A stretch of 64,000 bases of DNA, taken from the NCBI RefSeq assembly GCF_900102465.1, contig NZ_FNBW01000006.1, forward strand, positions 62,001-126,000, given 5' to 3'. Under the pieces are notes generated by a model. The model did not search any database. It worked only from the letters and a program-made list of their open reading frames with translations, and was not told the DNA's origin. This stretch comes from Thalassobaculum litoreum DSM 18839 (lineage in GTDB: Bacteria; Pseudomonadota; Alphaproteobacteria; Thalassobaculales; Thalassobaculaceae). This document shows, piece by piece, positions 46,184 to 57,725 of this stretch. Positions within the stretch are counted from its first letter, which is position 1. Each line of letters opens with the position of its first letter. A program made the position numbers and the translations under genes.

Positions 46184-48838
46184 ATGGATGACGTGGGCAA
46201 AGACGATATGTCGAGCACCAACGAACAAGATCGCAAGAAGCTGAGCCTCGGCTCCGGCAAGGGAAAGCTGTCCCTTGGCAAGACGGTGGAAACCGGTCAG
46301 GTCAAGCAGAGCTTCTCCCATGGCCGTTCCAAGACCGTGCAGGTCGAGGTGCGCCGACGCCGGCCGTCTCAGCCGCTTCCCGGATCGCGCGAGGCGGCGA
46401 TCGCCGCGGCGAAGGCCGGTGGCGGCAAGGGTGGGCGCGAGCTGACCGCCGAGGAGCGCGAGGCCCGGGCCCGCGTCCTTGAGCAGGCCGCTGCGCGACG
46501 CCCGGAGGAGCAGCCGGAAGCCGTGACCGAGGAGACGGTGTCGCCGGCCGCTGCCGCTGAGACCCCGGCCGAGGCACAGGACGCTGTCGCGTCGGAACCT
46601 GCCGCGCCGGTGGATCGTCGCCAGGCCGAGCTGGACGAGATGCGCAAGATCGAGGACGCCGAGGCCGCCGTGAAGGCTGCCGAGGCCGCCCGTCTCGCCG
46701 AGGAGGAGGCCGCCCGTCAGGCGAAGGCCGCCGCCGAGCGCGCGACGGCGCGTCTGGATCGCGAAGGCACGCCTGCACCGGCCGCCTCTCCGGCGGCGCG
46801 CGCGCCGGTCGAGAACGAGGACGACGACCGTCGCAAGCGCAGCGGTGGCGGTGGCGGTGCCAAGGAAGCGCCGGCCAAGCGTCCGGCCCGCACCCGCACC
46901 ACCAACGAGCCGCGCCGCCGTCAGGGCAAGCTGACCATCAGCGACGCGCTGAGTGGCGACAGCGGGCGCGTGCGCTCGCTGGCCTCGGTCCGCCGCGCCC
47001 GCGAACGCGAGCGTCAGCGCTCCCGCAACGACCAGGGCGATGCCGTCAAGCAATCGCGCGACGTGGTCGTTCCCGAGACCATCACCGTCCAGGAGCTGGC
47101 CAACCGTATGGCCGAGCGTGGCGGCGAGGTCATCAAGTCGCTGATGAAGATGGGCGTGATGGCGACCATCAACCAGATCATCGACGCCGACACTGCCGAG
47201 CTGGTGGCCCAGGAATTCGGCCACAAGGTCCGCCGTGTCGCTGAATCCGATGTGGAGCTCGGCATGCTGGGGACCGACGACAAGGTCGAGGACCTGCGGC
47301 CGCGCTGCCCGGTCGTCACCGTCATGGGTCACGTCGACCACGGCAAGACCTCGCTGCTGGACGCCATTCGTCAGGCCGATGTCGCGTCGGGCGAGGCCGG
47401 CGGCATCACCCAGCATATCGGCGCCTACCAGATCGAGGTGCCGTCGGGTGACAAGATCACCTTCATCGACACCCCGGGCCACGAAGCCTTCACCGAGATG
47501 CGGGCGCGCGGCGCGAATGTCACCGACATCGTCATCCTGGTGGTGGCGGCCGATGACGGCATCATGGCGCAGACGGTCGAGGCGATCCGCCACGCCCGCG
47601 CCGCCAAGGTTCCGGTCATCGTCGCGGTCAACAAGATCGACAAGCCCGATGCCGACCCGCAGCGGGTCCGCACCGAGCTGCTGCAGCACGAGATCGTGGT
47701 CGAGGACATGGGCGGCGACGTCCAGGCGATCGACGTCTCGGCGCTGACCAAGCAGGGCCTGGACACGCTGCTGGAAGCCATCGCGCTGCAGGCGGAAGTG
47801 CTGGAGCTCAAGGCGAACCCGGATCGGGCCGCCACCGGTGTCGTGATCGAAGCCAAGGTCGAGCGCGGCCGCGGCTCCGTCGCCACCGTGCTGGTCCAGC
47901 GCGGCACGGTCCGCACCGGCGACGTGTTCGTTGCGGGTGCGGAATGGGGCCGCGTGCGCGCCCTGGTCAACGACCGTGGCGAGCCGTCGGAGAGCGCCGG
48001 GCCGAGCGAGCCGATCGAGGTTCTGGGCCTGCAGGGCACGCCGACCGCCGGCGACGATTTCGTCGTCGTAGAGAACGAAAGCCGGGCCCGCGAGATCGCC
48101 GACTATCGCCAGCGTCTGCTGCGCGAGAAGAGTGCGACGGCCGGTGCCCGCGGCACGGTCGAGCAGATGCTCTCGGCGATTCAGTCGGGCGAGGCGGACG
48201 AGCTGCCGCTGGTCATCAAGACCGACGTGCACGGGTCGCTGGAAGCGATCCGGGCGACCCTGGAGAAGCTGGAGACCAGCGTGGTAAAGCCGCGCATCCT
48301 GCACTCCGCGGTCGGCGGCATCAGCGAGTCCGACGTGTCCCTGGCCGGGGCCTCGGGCGGCATCATCGTCGGCTTCAACGTCCGCGCCAACCCGCAGGCC
48401 CGCGAGATGGCGCGCCGCGACGGAATGGAGATCCGCTACTACTCGATCATCTACGACCTGATCGACGATGTGAAAGCCCTGCTGACCGGCATGCTGGCGC
48501 CGGAACTCAAGGAAGAGTTCCTGGGCTACGCGCAGATCCGCCAGGTGTTCAACATCACCAAGGTCGGCAAGGTGGCGGGCTGCATGGTCACCGACGGCGT
48601 CATCAAGCGGGGCTGCAAGGTCCGTCTGCTGCGCGACAACGTGGTGATCCACGAGGGCTCCCTGAAGACGCTGAAGCGCTTCAAGGACGAGGTCCGCGAG
48701 GTCCGCGAGGGTTACGAGTGCGGTATGGCGTTCGAGAATTACGACGACATCCGCGAGGGCGATCAGATCGAGTGCTTCGAGCTGAAGGAAGTCGCCCGGA
48801 CGCTCGAGCAGGTTCAGCAGGAGGCGTCCGCCGGCTAA
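46184..48838 (+). CDS. infB: Translation initiation factor IF-2
   Basis: An 884-residue GTPase that places initiator tRNA on the ribosome. The basic N-terminal motif [19 protein letters not shown] is followed by a long Ala/Glu/Arg-rich linker (about residues 65-270), an IF2_N domain, then the G domain: G1 [10 protein letters not shown]3 DTPGHE, G4 NKIDKP. Domain II and the C-terminal initiator-tRNA-binding domain follow. An ATG at 46208 ([12 protein letters not shown]) matches other alphaproteobacterial starts and is a real alternative to 46184. Confidence 0.96.
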   Translation: MDDVGKDDMSSTNEQDRKKLSLGSGKGKLSLGKTVETGQVKQSFSHGRSKTVQVEVRRRRPSQPLPGSREAAIAAAKAGGGKGGRELTAEEREARARVLEQAAARRPEEQPEAVTEETVSPAAAAETPAEAQDAVASEPAAPVDRRQAELDEMRKIEDAEAAVKAAEAARLAEEEAARQAKAAAERATARLDREGTPAPAASPAARAPVENEDDDRRKRSGGGGGAKEAPAKRPARTRTTNEPRRRQGKLTISDALSGDSGRVRSLASVRRARERERQRSRNDQGDAVKQSRDVVVPETITVQELANRMAERGGEVIKSLMKMGVMATINQIIDADTAELVAQEFGHKVRRVAESDVELGMLGTDDKVEDLRPRCPVVTVMGHVDHGKTSLLDAIRQADVASGEAGGITQHIGAYQIEVPSGDKITFIDTPGHEAFTEMRARGANVTDIVILVVAADDGIMAQTVEAIRHARAAKVPVIVAVNKIDKPDADPQRVRTELLQHEIVVEDMGGDVQAIDVSALTKQGLDTLLEAIALQAEVLELKANPDRAATGVVIEAKVERGRGSVATVLVQRGTVRTGDVFVAGAEWGRVRALVNDRGEPSESAGPSEPIEVLGLQGTPTAGDDFVVVENESRAREIADYRQRLLREKSATAGARGTVEQMLSAIQSGEADELPLVIKTDVHGSLEAIRATLEKLETSVVKPRILHSAVGGISESDVSLAGASGGIIVGFNVRANPQAREMARRDGMEIRYYSIIYDLIDDVKALLTGMLAPELKEEFLGYAQIRQVFNITKVGKVAGCMVTDGVIKRGCKVRLLRDNVVIHEGSLKTLKRFKDEVREVREGYECGMAFENYDDIREGDQIECFELKEVARTLEQVQQEASAG

Positions 48839-48871
48839 CGCGGCGGCGCCTCGCCGAACGGGATTACGACC

Positions 48872-49312
48872 ATGGCGAAGCGTGACGAGGCCCGCGAGGG
48901 CCCGAGCCAGCGGCAATTGCGTGTCGGGGAAGAGATCCGCCGCGTGCTTGCCCGTGTCTTCGAGCGCGGCGAGCTGCACGAGCCGGCCCTGTCCGGCGTG
49001 CGCATCACCCTGTCGGAGGTCAGCGTCTCGCCGGACCTGCGCAATGCCACGGTCTGGGTGATCCCGCCGATCGACGGCGAGATCGCCGACATCCTGCCGA
49101 TCCTGAGCCGCGTCGCCGGCCGGCTCTCCGGCCAGGTCGCCCGCGAGGTGCGGATGAAGTTCGCCCCCCGCCTGACCTTCAAGCGCGATACCGCCTTCGA
49201 CGCCTCCCAGCGGATGAGCGCGATCCTGAACGATCCGGTGATCCGCCAGGACGTGGCGAACACCTCCGAAAACCCCACCGAAGACGGCGAGCCGGACGAC
49301 AATGGCGCGTAG
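48872..49312 (+). CDS. rbfA: Ribosome-binding factor A
   Basis: A 146-residue KH-like 30S assembly and cold-shock factor. SQRQLRVGEEIRRVLARVFERG and the central SGVRITLSEVSVSPDLRNATVWV are typical, as is REVRMKFAPRLTFKRDTAFD. The C-terminal tail is acidic and disordered. The ATG has GGGAT only, so it may depend on coupling with infB, 33 bp upstream. It overlaps truB by 11 bp. Confidence 0.95.
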   Translation: MAKRDEAREGPSQRQLRVGEEIRRVLARVFERGELHEPALSGVRITLSEVSVSPDLRNATVWVIPPIDGEIADILPILSRVAGRLSGQVAREVRMKFAPRLTFKRDTAFDASQRMSAILNDPVIRQDVANTSENPTEDGEPDDNGA

Positions 49313-50228
49313 GAAGCGGGGCAATCCGGTCCATGGCTGGGTGATCCTCGACAAGCCCGTCGACATCACCTCCACCCAGGCGGTGGCGACCGTCCGCCGG
49401 GTGTTCGACGCCGCCAAGGCGGGCCATGCCGGCACTCTCGACCCGCTGGCCACCGGCGTGCTGCCGATCGCCCTGGGCGAGGCGACCAAGACCGTTCCCT
49501 ATGTCATGGACGCCACCAAGGACTACGCCTTCACCGTGCGCTGGGGCGAGGCGACGTCGACGGACGACGCCGAGGGCGAGGTGGTGGCGAGCAGTGAGGG
49601 TCGGCCGGATGAGGCCGCAATCCTTGGCGTGCTCGACCGTTTCGTTGGCGAAATAGAGCAGGTTCCCCCGAAGTTCTCCGCCATCAAGGTCGACGGCGAG
49701 CGCGCCTATGACTTGGCCCGCTCCGGCGAGCAGGTCGAGCTCGACTCCCGGCGCATCGAGATCCTGGATCTGCGCCTGGTGGACATGCCGAGCCGGGACG
49801 AGGCGCGGTTCAGCGTGACCTCGGGCAAGGGCGCCTATATGCGCTCGCTGGCCCGCGATCTGGCGTTGGCGCTCGGCACGGTCGGCCATATCCGCGATCT
49901 GCGGCGGCTTCGGGTCGGACCGTTCTCGGCCGAGCGCGCGATTTCGCTGGATTCCCTGGCGGAGCTGATGCATAACCCCGCCTCTTTAGAGCACCTGCGG
50001 CCCGTTGAGACCGCGCTGGACGGCATCCCGGCGCTGGCCTTGAAGGGCCCCGAGGCGACGACGCTGCGCAACGGACAGGGTGTTCCGGTCTATCGCTCGA
50101 TGGATCGGGACCGGTTCGGTGATCTGCAGGAAGGCGATCTGGTCTATGCCACCGACGGCACGGTCCCGGTCGCCATCGCGCGGATCGAAAGCGGCGCCAT
50201 TCGTCCGGTCAGGGTGCTGAACCTCTAG
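49302..50228 (+). CDS. truB: tRNA pseudouridine(55) synthase TruB
   Basis: A 308-residue enzyme making the universal pseudouridine 55 in the T loop. The catalytic aspartate is D47 in [20 protein letters not shown]; further conserved parts are [18 protein letters not shown] and [20 protein letters not shown]. It starts within rbfA and is followed 14 bp later by rpsO, with AAGGAG between them. Confidence 0.96.
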   Translation: MARRKRGNPVHGWVILDKPVDITSTQAVATVRRVFDAAKAGHAGTLDPLATGVLPIALGEATKTVPYVMDATKDYAFTVRWGEATSTDDAEGEVVASSEGRPDEAAILGVLDRFVGEIEQVPPKFSAIKVDGERAYDLARSGEQVELDSRRIEILDLRLVDMPSRDEARFSVTSGKGAYMRSLARDLALALGTVGHIRDLRRLRVGPFSAERAISLDSLAELMHNPASLEHLRPVETALDGIPALALKGPEATTLRNGQGVPVYRSMDRDRFGDLQEGDLVYATDGTVPVAIARIESGAIRPVRVLNL

Positions 50229-50242
50229 ATAAGGAGAGGACG

Positions 50243-50512
50243 ATGTCGATTACTGCAGAGCGCAAGGCAGAGCTCATCAAACAATATGCCCAGAAGGAAG
50301 GCGACACCGGGTCGCCCGAGGTGCAGGTCTCGATCCTGAGCGAGCGCATCGTCAACCTGACCGAGCACATGAAGACCCACAAGCACGACTTCCACTCGCG
50401 CCGGGGTCTGCTGATGATGGTCGGCCAGCGCCGCCGTCTGCTGGACTATCTGAAGAAGAAGTCCAACGACCGCTATTCCGCGCTGATCGCCAGCCTGGGC
50501 CTGCGCCGCTAA
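50243..50512 (+). CDS. rpsO: 30S ribosomal protein S15
   Basis: An 89-residue primary 16S rRNA-binding protein. [21 protein letters not shown], the STPEVQ-like [14 protein letters not shown] and the H-x-K-D-x-H-SRRGLL block are invariant family features. AAGGAGAGGACG precedes the ATG. In many bacteria S15 represses its own translation through its leader; the leader here is only 14 bp, so any site would lie in truB. A terminator follows at 50565. Confidence 0.98.
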   Translation: MSITAERKAELIKQYAQKEGDTGSPEVQVSILSERIVNLTEHMKTHKHDFHSRRGLLMMVGQRRRLLDYLKKKSNDRYSALIASLGLRR

Positions 50513-50564
50513 GCGTGCGGGGATCGGTAAGCCGGTAGGCTCGCCGACGACACGACGAGACACG

Positions 50565-50597
50565 AACCCCGGATGGCCCCTGGCTTTCCGGGGTTTT
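50565..50597 (+). terminator. Intrinsic terminator after rpsO
   Basis: AACCCCGG (50565-50572) and CCGGGGTT (50588-50595) form an 8-bp stem around a 15-nt loop, with the T-run ending at 50597. It closes the rimP-rpsO transcript or allows partial read-through to pnp. Confidence 0.75.
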
Positions 50598-50902
50598 GTC
50601 GTCTTCGGGTCTCGGGCACGTCCGCGTTGACCCACGGGGCGTTCCGTGTCAAAGAACGCGCGCGCAAAAAGAGACGAAATATGAGAACCGAAGGCCGCCA
50701 TTGGGGCGCCATGACGCAAGGAGCGTCCATTTTTCCTTCATCGCACTTCTAGATCGCGAGTCACCATCGGCTGTGCGCTGCCGGTGGTTGGCCGTGTTGG
50801 TCCATCCGGTCGCGGGCATCCACCGCGGCACGGGCCGACCGGAGGGAAAAGGGGAACGCGGCGGGTCATGTTCGTCGGTTCGGAACTGAGGAATGACACG
50901 TA
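50598..50902. other. rpsO-pnp intergenic region without a gene
   Basis: Together with the terminator this 390-bp gap separates rpsO from pnp. It holds an imperfect inverted repeat, TTGAC...GTCAA, at about 50627-50652 and otherwise reads as leader DNA. In enterobacteria the pnp leader is a long hairpin cut by RNase III for autoregulation; no single long duplex was recognised here. Short open frames in it have no coding character. Confidence 0.5.
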
Positions 50903-53020
<2,118 letters not shown>

Positions 53021-53046
53021 CTCGGTCCGGCTTCGACGGAAATCAG

Positions 53047-53081
53047 CGGCGCGGCAGCCTCGGTTGCCGCGCCGTTTTTTT
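53047..53081 (+). terminator. Strong intrinsic terminator after pnp
   Basis: A perfect 10-bp stem, CGGCGCGGCA / TGCCGCGCCG, with an 8-nt loop, followed by seven T. Confidence 0.92.
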
Positions 53082-53095
53082 GCTTGCCGATCTTC

Positions 53096-53142
53096 TCCCT
53101 TCTCCGTCATCCGGAAACAAGTTCGGGATGACGGAGAAGGGA
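53096..53142. repeat. 17-bp perfect inverted repeat after the pnp terminator
   Basis: TCCCTTCTCCGTCATCC and its complement GGATGACGGAGAAGGGA enclose a 13-nt loop. It shares the CCGTCATCC / GGATGACGG core with the hairpin at 55897-55922. It resembles a REP-type intergenic palindrome. Confidence 0.75.
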
Positions 53143-53245
53143 AGTGTGCGTAGTGGGCGGTGGGTACTGGGCAGCGTCTCAGCCTGTCATTTTCCCGCCA
53201 CCCTCCCTGCGCTATTCTCCGCGGCCATCCCATCCGGAGACACCG

Positions 53246-53968
53246 ATGCCCGCACGCCCCTTCACCCCGCCCCGCCTGATCGGCCATCGAGGGGCGAAAG
53301 CCCTGGCGCCGGAGAACACCCTGGGCTCGATCCGCGCGGCCAAGGCGGCCGGGGCGACCTGGGTCGAGATCGACGCCAAGCTCGCCGGCGACGGGGTGCC
53401 GGTGCTGATGCACGACGCCAGCCTGGACCGGACCACCGATGTGCAGGGACCCGTCGTCGCGCGCGGTTCCGCCGAGCTGGCGACGGTGGATGCCGGAAAC
53501 GGCGAAGGCGTGCCGACCCTGGCCCAGTGCCTCGCCCTGTGCCGCGAGATCGGCCTCGGCCTGGATCTGGAGATCAAGCCGGATGCCGGCACCGGCTCGG
53601 CGACCGCCAGGGCGGTGCTCGCGGTGCTGGCGGCCGAGGGCTGGGGGCCGGAAGACCCGATCGTCATCACCTCGTTCAGCCGCAATGCGCTCCGTGTGGT
53701 GCGCGACGCGGCACCCGACTACATCCGCGGTCTGCTGCTGACCGGCCGGCCGGCCGACTGGCGCGAGGCGGCGCGCGACCTGGCCGTGGACGCGGTCATC
53801 CCCGGCACCAAGGACGTGCACGGCCCCGAGGACGTGACGGCGATCGTGGCGGGCGGCTGGATTCCGATGGTCTACACCGTTAACGATCCGCAACGGGCCA
53901 GGGAGCTCTACGACTGGGGCATGGTCTCCATCGTCACCGACGACCCGCCGGCGCTGCTCGGCCTTTAG
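53246..53968 (+). CDS. Glycerophosphodiester phosphodiesterase
   Basis: A 240-residue cytoplasmic GDPD-family TIM barrel. LIGHRGAKALAPENTLGSI carries the catalytic histidine and the glutamate ligand; VEIDAKLAGDGVPVLMHDASLDRTTD carries the second histidine and metal ligands. It hydrolyses deacylated phospholipids to glycerol-3-phosphate and an alcohol. No signal peptide is present, as in UgpQ. The ATG at 53246 has CGGAG 7 bp upstream. Its TAG stop overlaps repeat copy 2. Confidence 0.93.
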   Translation: MPARPFTPPRLIGHRGAKALAPENTLGSIRAAKAAGATWVEIDAKLAGDGVPVLMHDASLDRTTDVQGPVVARGSAELATVDAGNGEGVPTLAQCLALCREIGLGLDLEIKPDAGTGSATARAVLAVLAAEGWGPEDPIVITSFSRNALRVVRDAAPDYIRGLLLTGRPADWREAARDLAVDAVIPGTKDVHGPEDVTAIVAGGWIPMVYTVNDPQRARELYDWGMVSIVTDDPPALLGL

Positions 53969-54035
53969 AGCAAATTCACACGATCAGATGAAAACATCGG
54001 CTCGTGTGAATTTGCTCTATCTATAATGGGTTAGA
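53965..54035. repeat. Dispersed palindromic element, copy 2 (GDPD-pdxY gap)
   Basis: Perfect 17-bp inverted repeat AGAGCAAATTCACACGA (53967-53983) / TCGTGTGAATTTGCTCT (54002-54018), with an inner GATG-AAAA-CATC hairpin in the loop, followed by AATGGGTTAGA. It fills almost the whole gap between the stop of the GDPD gene (TAG inside the element) and the stop of the convergent pdxY. It lacks the second module seen in copies 1 and 3. Confidence 0.85.
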
Positions 54036-54039
54036 CCGC

Positions 54040-54873
54040 TCAGACGATCGGCCGGACCTCGGCGGGCGGCGCCGTGGTGATGGCGTCCAGGTTGGCGATC
54101 AGCACCAGGTCGACGGACTCGGCCGCCTTGGTCGCCGCGGTCGCCACCTCCAGCCCGGCCACGGTGCGGGCCAGCGCCGGGGCGGCGCTGCGATGCTCCA
54201 GCCAGTGCGACAGGAACAGCCCGGCGAACAGGTCGCCGGTGCCGAAGAACGGCCGGTCGTGCCAGGGCGAGCGGGCGACCCAGTTCTCGGTCGCCGTCAC
54301 CGCCACCACGGCCAGACGGTCGCCGTCGGGCACGCCGGTGGCGACCACCACCTGCGGCCCCCATTCCAGGATCGTCACGGCCGCGTCATGGGCGTCGGCC
54401 ACGCTTTCGACCCGATGGCCGGACAGCCGCGCCAGCTCGAAGGCGTTCGGCGTGATGATGGTGGCCCGCGGCACCAGCCGCTCGCGGAAGGCGTTCTCGA
54501 TCCCGTCGCGCACGAAGACCCGGCCGTGGTCGCCGATCACCGGATCGCACAGATACACCGCTTCCGGGCTCGCCGCCTCGATCGCGTCCAGCACCCCGGC
54601 GAAGGCGCGGCCGGTCTCCGCCGTGCCGAGATAGCCGGAATAGATCCCCTCCACTCCATGCCAGCCGGTGTGGTTGGCGACGCCGCGCAGCAGCTCGGCG
54701 ATCTCGTGTCCCTCGCGCACCGAGCCGGTGAACTTCTTGTGGCCGGGATGGTTGGAGAAGCTGACCGTGTCGACGCGCCAGACCTCGTGGCCCCGGCGTT
54801 CCAGGGCCGGAACCGCGGCGGCGTTGCCCACATGGCCGACGGCGACATGGGAGGAGAGGGCGAGGATCGGCAT
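54040..54873 (-). CDS. pdxY: Pyridoxal kinase PdxY
   Basis: A 277-residue ribokinase-fold enzyme that phosphorylates pyridoxal in the B6 salvage pathway. SSHVAVGHVGNAAAVPALERRGHEVWRVDTVSFSNH is the typical N-terminus; the catalytic GTGD motif is in FFGTGDLFAG, and VYLCDPVIGDHGRVFV is also characteristic. The start ATG is at 54873. It is divergent from the CoA-ester lyase gene and convergent with the GDPD gene across repeat copy 2. Confidence 0.94.
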   Translation of the reverse strand: MPILALSSHVAVGHVGNAAAVPALERRGHEVWRVDTVSFSNHPGHKKFTGSVREGHEIAELLRGVANHTGWHGVEGIYSGYLGTAETGRAFAGVLDAIEAASPEAVYLCDPVIGDHGRVFVRDGIENAFRERLVPRATIITPNAFELARLSGHRVESVADAHDAAVTILEWGPQVVVATGVPDGDRLAVVAVTATENWVARSPWHDRPFFGTGDLFAGLFLSHWLEHRSAAPALARTVAGLEVATAATKAAESVDLVLIANLDAITTAPPAEVRPIV

Positions 54874-54998
54874 GACCCCGTCATAACCGGTTCGGCCGGC
54901 CTCGTCAGCGGGACAAATCCGGTGCGTTGTCGAGTGCCGCGCCGGCGGCTAGGCTCGCCGGCAGCAAATCGAACCCGAACCAGTGGAAACGCCCGCCC

Positions 54999-55883
54999 AT
55001 GACCGCCGTCACCCGTCCCCGCCGCTCCGTCCTCTACATGCCGGGCTCCAACCCGCGCGCCCTCGACAAGGGCCGCAGCCTGCCCTGTGACGGCATCGTC
55101 ATGGATCTGGAAGACGCGGTCGCCCCCGACGCCAAGCAGGCGGCGCGCGACGCCATCGCCGCGGCGCTGGCGGCCGGCGGTTACGGCAGCCGGGAGATCC
55201 TGATCCGGGTCAACGGGCTGGACACCCCCTGGGGCCATGACGATCTGGTCTTCGCCGCCGGCCAGCCGGCCCATGGCATCATCCTGTCCAAGGTCGAGAG
55301 CGGCGGCACGGTCCGCCAGGCGGAGTCGTTGCTGGAGCGAAACGGTGCGCCGGACGCGATGGGGGTCTGGTGCATGGTCGAGACCCCGCGCGGCGTGCTG
55401 GCGGCTCAGGAGATCGCCGCGTCGACGCCGCGCATGGCGGGGTTGATGCTCGGCACCAACGACCTGGCCAAGGACCTGCACTGCCTGCACACGCCGGACC
55501 GTATGCCGCTGATGACCTCCTTCGGGCTCTGCCTTCTGGCGGCCCGGGCCCATGGCATCGCGATCCTGGACGGGGTGCATGCGGATCTGAACGACGACGA
55601 GGGGTTTGCCGCGGTCTGCCGCCAGGGGCGGGAACTGGGTTTCGACGGCAAGACGCTGATCCATCCCAAGACCATCGCCGCCGCGAACGCCGCCTTCTCG
55701 CCGCGCGCGGAGGACATCGCCTGGGCCCGCAGGATCGCCGAGGCCCATGCCGCCGCCATGGCCGAGGGCAAGGGCGTGCTGCAGGTCGACGGCAAACTGG
55801 TGGAGGGCCTGCACGTTGCCGAGGCGCAACGGCTGGTCGCCATGGCGGACATGATCCGGGAACTGGAGGGCTCGACGACGTAG
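54999..55883 (+). CDS. HpcH/HpaI aldolase/citrate lyase family (CoA-ester lyase)
   Basis: A 294-residue CitE-type TIM barrel. RRSVLYMPGSNPRALDKG, IVMDLEDAVAPDAKQAARD (metal and substrate ligands), CMVETPRGVLAAQEIA and MLGTNDLAKDL are diagnostic. Family enzymes cleave or form malyl-CoA, citramalyl-CoA or citryl-CoA; which one applies cannot be told. I start at the ATG at 54999 with GTGGAAA upstream rather than the in-frame start at 54927. No citrate lyase partner genes are nearby. Confidence 0.88.
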   Translation: MTAVTRPRRSVLYMPGSNPRALDKGRSLPCDGIVMDLEDAVAPDAKQAARDAIAAALAAGGYGSREILIRVNGLDTPWGHDDLVFAAGQPAHGIILSKVESGGTVRQAESLLERNGAPDAMGVWCMVETPRGVLAAQEIAASTPRMAGLMLGTNDLAKDLHCLHTPDRMPLMTSFGLCLLAARAHGIAILDGVHADLNDDEGFAAVCRQGRELGFDGKTLIHPKTIAAANAAFSPRAEDIAWARRIAEAHAAAMAEGKGVLQVDGKLVEGLHVAEAQRLVAMADMIRELEGSTT

Positions 55884-55896
55884 GCGCACCTCACAC

Positions 55897-55922
55897 CGTC
55901 TCCTGACGCACGTCAGGATGAC
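55897..55922. terminator. Bidirectional hairpin between the lyase and EVE genes
   Basis: TCCTGACG-CA-CGTCAGGA (55901-55918) is a perfect 8-bp stem, extended outward by CCGTC / GACGG with one bulged base. It lies between two convergent genes and shares the GTCATCC/GGATGAC core with the repeat at 53096-53142. Confidence 0.65.
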
Positions 55923-55953
55923 GGGTGGGGTGTGGGAAGCGGGCGCCGGCCGC

Positions 55954-56373
55954 CTAGACGGTCGTCTCCGCCATCTTCAGGATCAGCCGCCACTGGGCGT
56001 CGGTGACCGGCACCACGGACAGACGGGACTGGCGGACCAGGGCGAAGTCCTCCAGTTCCGGTGCGGCCTTGATGTCGGCCAGGGTCACCGGCTTCTCTAC
56101 CGGCTGGATCGCCTTGATCGTTACCATGCCGAAACGCCCGGACTTGTCGGTCGGGTCCGGGTGGTATTCTTCGATCACCTCGACGATGCCGACGATCTGC
56201 TTCTCGTTGACCGAGTGGTAGAAGAAGCCGCGGTCGCCAACCTTCATTGCCTTCATGTTGTTGGCGGCCTGATAGTTCCGCACCCCGTCCCAGCCTTCGC
56301 CCACATCGCCCTTGCGAACCTGATCGTCCCAGGACCAGGTGCCCGGCTCGGATTTGAACAACCAGTACGCCAT
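55954..56373 (-). CDS. EVE-domain protein
   Basis: A 139-residue protein that is one EVE (PUA-like) domain: AYWLFKSEPGTWSWDDQVRKGD, WDGVRNYQAANNM, GDRGFFYHSVNEKQIVGIVEV and TLADIKAAPELEDFALVRQSRLSVVPV. EVE domains bind modified bases in DNA or RNA and occur in restriction and RNA-modification contexts, but this stand-alone form is common and its role is undefined. I chose the ATG at 56373 over an in-frame start at 56439. It lies downstream of tsaD on the same strand. Confidence 0.92.
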   Translation of the reverse strand: MAYWLFKSEPGTWSWDDQVRKGDVGEGWDGVRNYQAANNMKAMKVGDRGFFYHSVNEKQIVGIVEVIEEYHPDPTDKSGRFGMVTIKAIQPVEKPVTLADIKAAPELEDFALVRQSRLSVVPVTDAQWRLILKMAETTV

Positions 56374-56447
56374 GGTGTCGGTGCCTCTCGCCTCGATGCT
56401 GCTCGGAGGATTTAGCCCGAGTTTGGGTGATCGATCCAACCCCTTCT

Positions 56448-56545
56448 CACTCCCCGGATTTATTCCGGGGCCTACCCGTCACCCCGCGCAGACTTCACCG
56501 ATCGGGCGCTGGCCAGGGTGGGCTCTGGAATAAATCCGGGGAGTG
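56448..56545. repeat. Long inverted repeat between tsaD and the EVE gene
   Basis: CACTCCCCGGATTTATTCC (56448-56466) recurs as a perfect inverted copy at 56527-56545, and the homology extends outward with small gaps (CCCCTTCT against AGAGGGG). The 60-nt interior includes CCGTCACCCC. It looks like a REP/BIME-type palindromic unit. Confidence 0.8.
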
Positions 56546-56564
56546 GGAAGAGGGGTGGGTTCCT

Positions 56565-57638
56565 CTACGCCTTCACCCGCCCGGCGCCGATGGAGGGAGC
56601 CGCATCCGGGTCGAGCGGCCAGCGCGGGCGGGGGCGGAAGTCCATGCCGTCGATCAGACCGAGCGCCAGCCGCTCCTGCCCGGCCCAGGCGATCATCGCG
56701 CCGTTGTCGCCGCACAGCACCAGGGGCGGCGCGACGAACCGCATGCCCCGGTCCTGCGCCAAAGCGGCCAGGGCGGCGCGGATCGTCCCGTTCGCCGCCA
56801 CGCCGCCGGCGACCACCAGCGGCCGGCCGGCCAGGCCCTCGGCCTCCAGCAGATCGACGGCGCGCCGGGTGCGGTCGACCAGGGACGCGGCGACCGCCTT
56901 CTGGAAGGCCGCGGCGATGTTCGCGATGCCGCCGGCGTCCAACCCGTCGCCGGCTTCCTCCACCCGCCGCCGCACGGCGGTCTTCAGGCCGGAGAAGGAG
57001 AAGTCGCAACCCGGCTTGCCGACCATGGGACGCGGCAGCTCCACCTTGGAGGCGTCGCCCGAGGCTGCTGCCCGCTCTACAGCCGGTCCGCCCGGATAGC
57101 CCAGGCCCAGCAGCTTCGCCGTCTTGTCGAAGGCCTCGCCCACCGCGTCGTCGATGGTGGTGCCGAGCCGCCGGTAGCGCCCCACCCCCTGGACCAGCAG
57201 CAACTGGCAGTGTCCGCCGGAGACCAGTAGCAGCAGATAGGGAAAATCGATCCCATCGGTCAGCCGCGCGGTCAGGGCGTGGCCTTCCAGGTGATTGACC
57301 GCCAGGAACGGCTTGCCATGGGCGCTGGCGATCGCCTTGGCCAGGGTGGCGCCGACCAGCACGCCGCCGATCAGGCCGGGTCCCGCCGTCGCCGCCACGC
57401 CGGCCAGATCGGCGAAACCGAGCCCGGCCTCCTGCATCGCCCGGGCGACGATGGCGTCGAGATGGTCGAGATGGGCGCGGGCGGCGATCTCCGGAACCAC
57501 GCCGCCATAGACCCGGTGATCGTCGAGCTGACTCAGCACCACGTTCGACAGAATCCGCCGATCGCCGTCGACCACTGCCGCGGCGGTTTCGTCACAGCTG
57601 GTTTCTATGCCTAGAATAGCGTGCGGGCCGGAAGGCAC
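56565..57638 (-). CDS. tsaD: tRNA threonylcarbamoyladenosine synthase subunit TsaD
   Basis: A 357-residue ASKHA-fold catalytic subunit that transfers the threonylcarbamoyl group to A37. [15 protein letters not shown] is the N-terminal signature, metal ligands are H116 and H120 in [13 protein letters not shown], and [12 protein letters not shown] ends the active site. I start at the GTG at 57638, with AAGGGAG upstream; the open frame continues to 58496 through antisense of hemC, which is not coding. The partner TsaB is at 31736. Divergent from hemC. Confidence 0.96.
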   Translation of the reverse strand: MPSGPHAILGIETSCDETAAAVVDGDRRILSNVVLSQLDDHRVYGGVVPEIAARAHLDHLDAIVARAMQEAGLGFADLAGVAATAGPGLIGGVLVGATLAKAIASAHGKPFLAVNHLEGHALTARLTDGIDFPYLLLLVSGGHCQLLLVQGVGRYRRLGTTIDDAVGEAFDKTAKLLGLGYPGGPAVERAAASGDASKVELPRPMVGKPGCDFSFSGLKTAVRRRVEEAGDGLDAGGIANIAAAFQKAVAASLVDRTRRAVDLLEAEGLAGRPLVVAGGVAANGTIRAALAALAQDRGMRFVAPPLVLCGDNGAMIAWAGQERLALGLIDGMDFRPRPRWPLDPDAAPSIGAGRVKA

Positions 57639-57725
57639 GGCGCGGTCTCCCTTTCGATCGTGCCTCGGTCTACACGAAACCCGCGGTGATGACACTCCGC
57701 TAGACAGAGGCGAGACGAGACCTCC

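Noticed and set aside
46103-49489. 1128-codon open frame opposite infB-rbfA
   Set aside because: Shadow frame antisense to a complete IF-2 gene; no ribosome site or domain.
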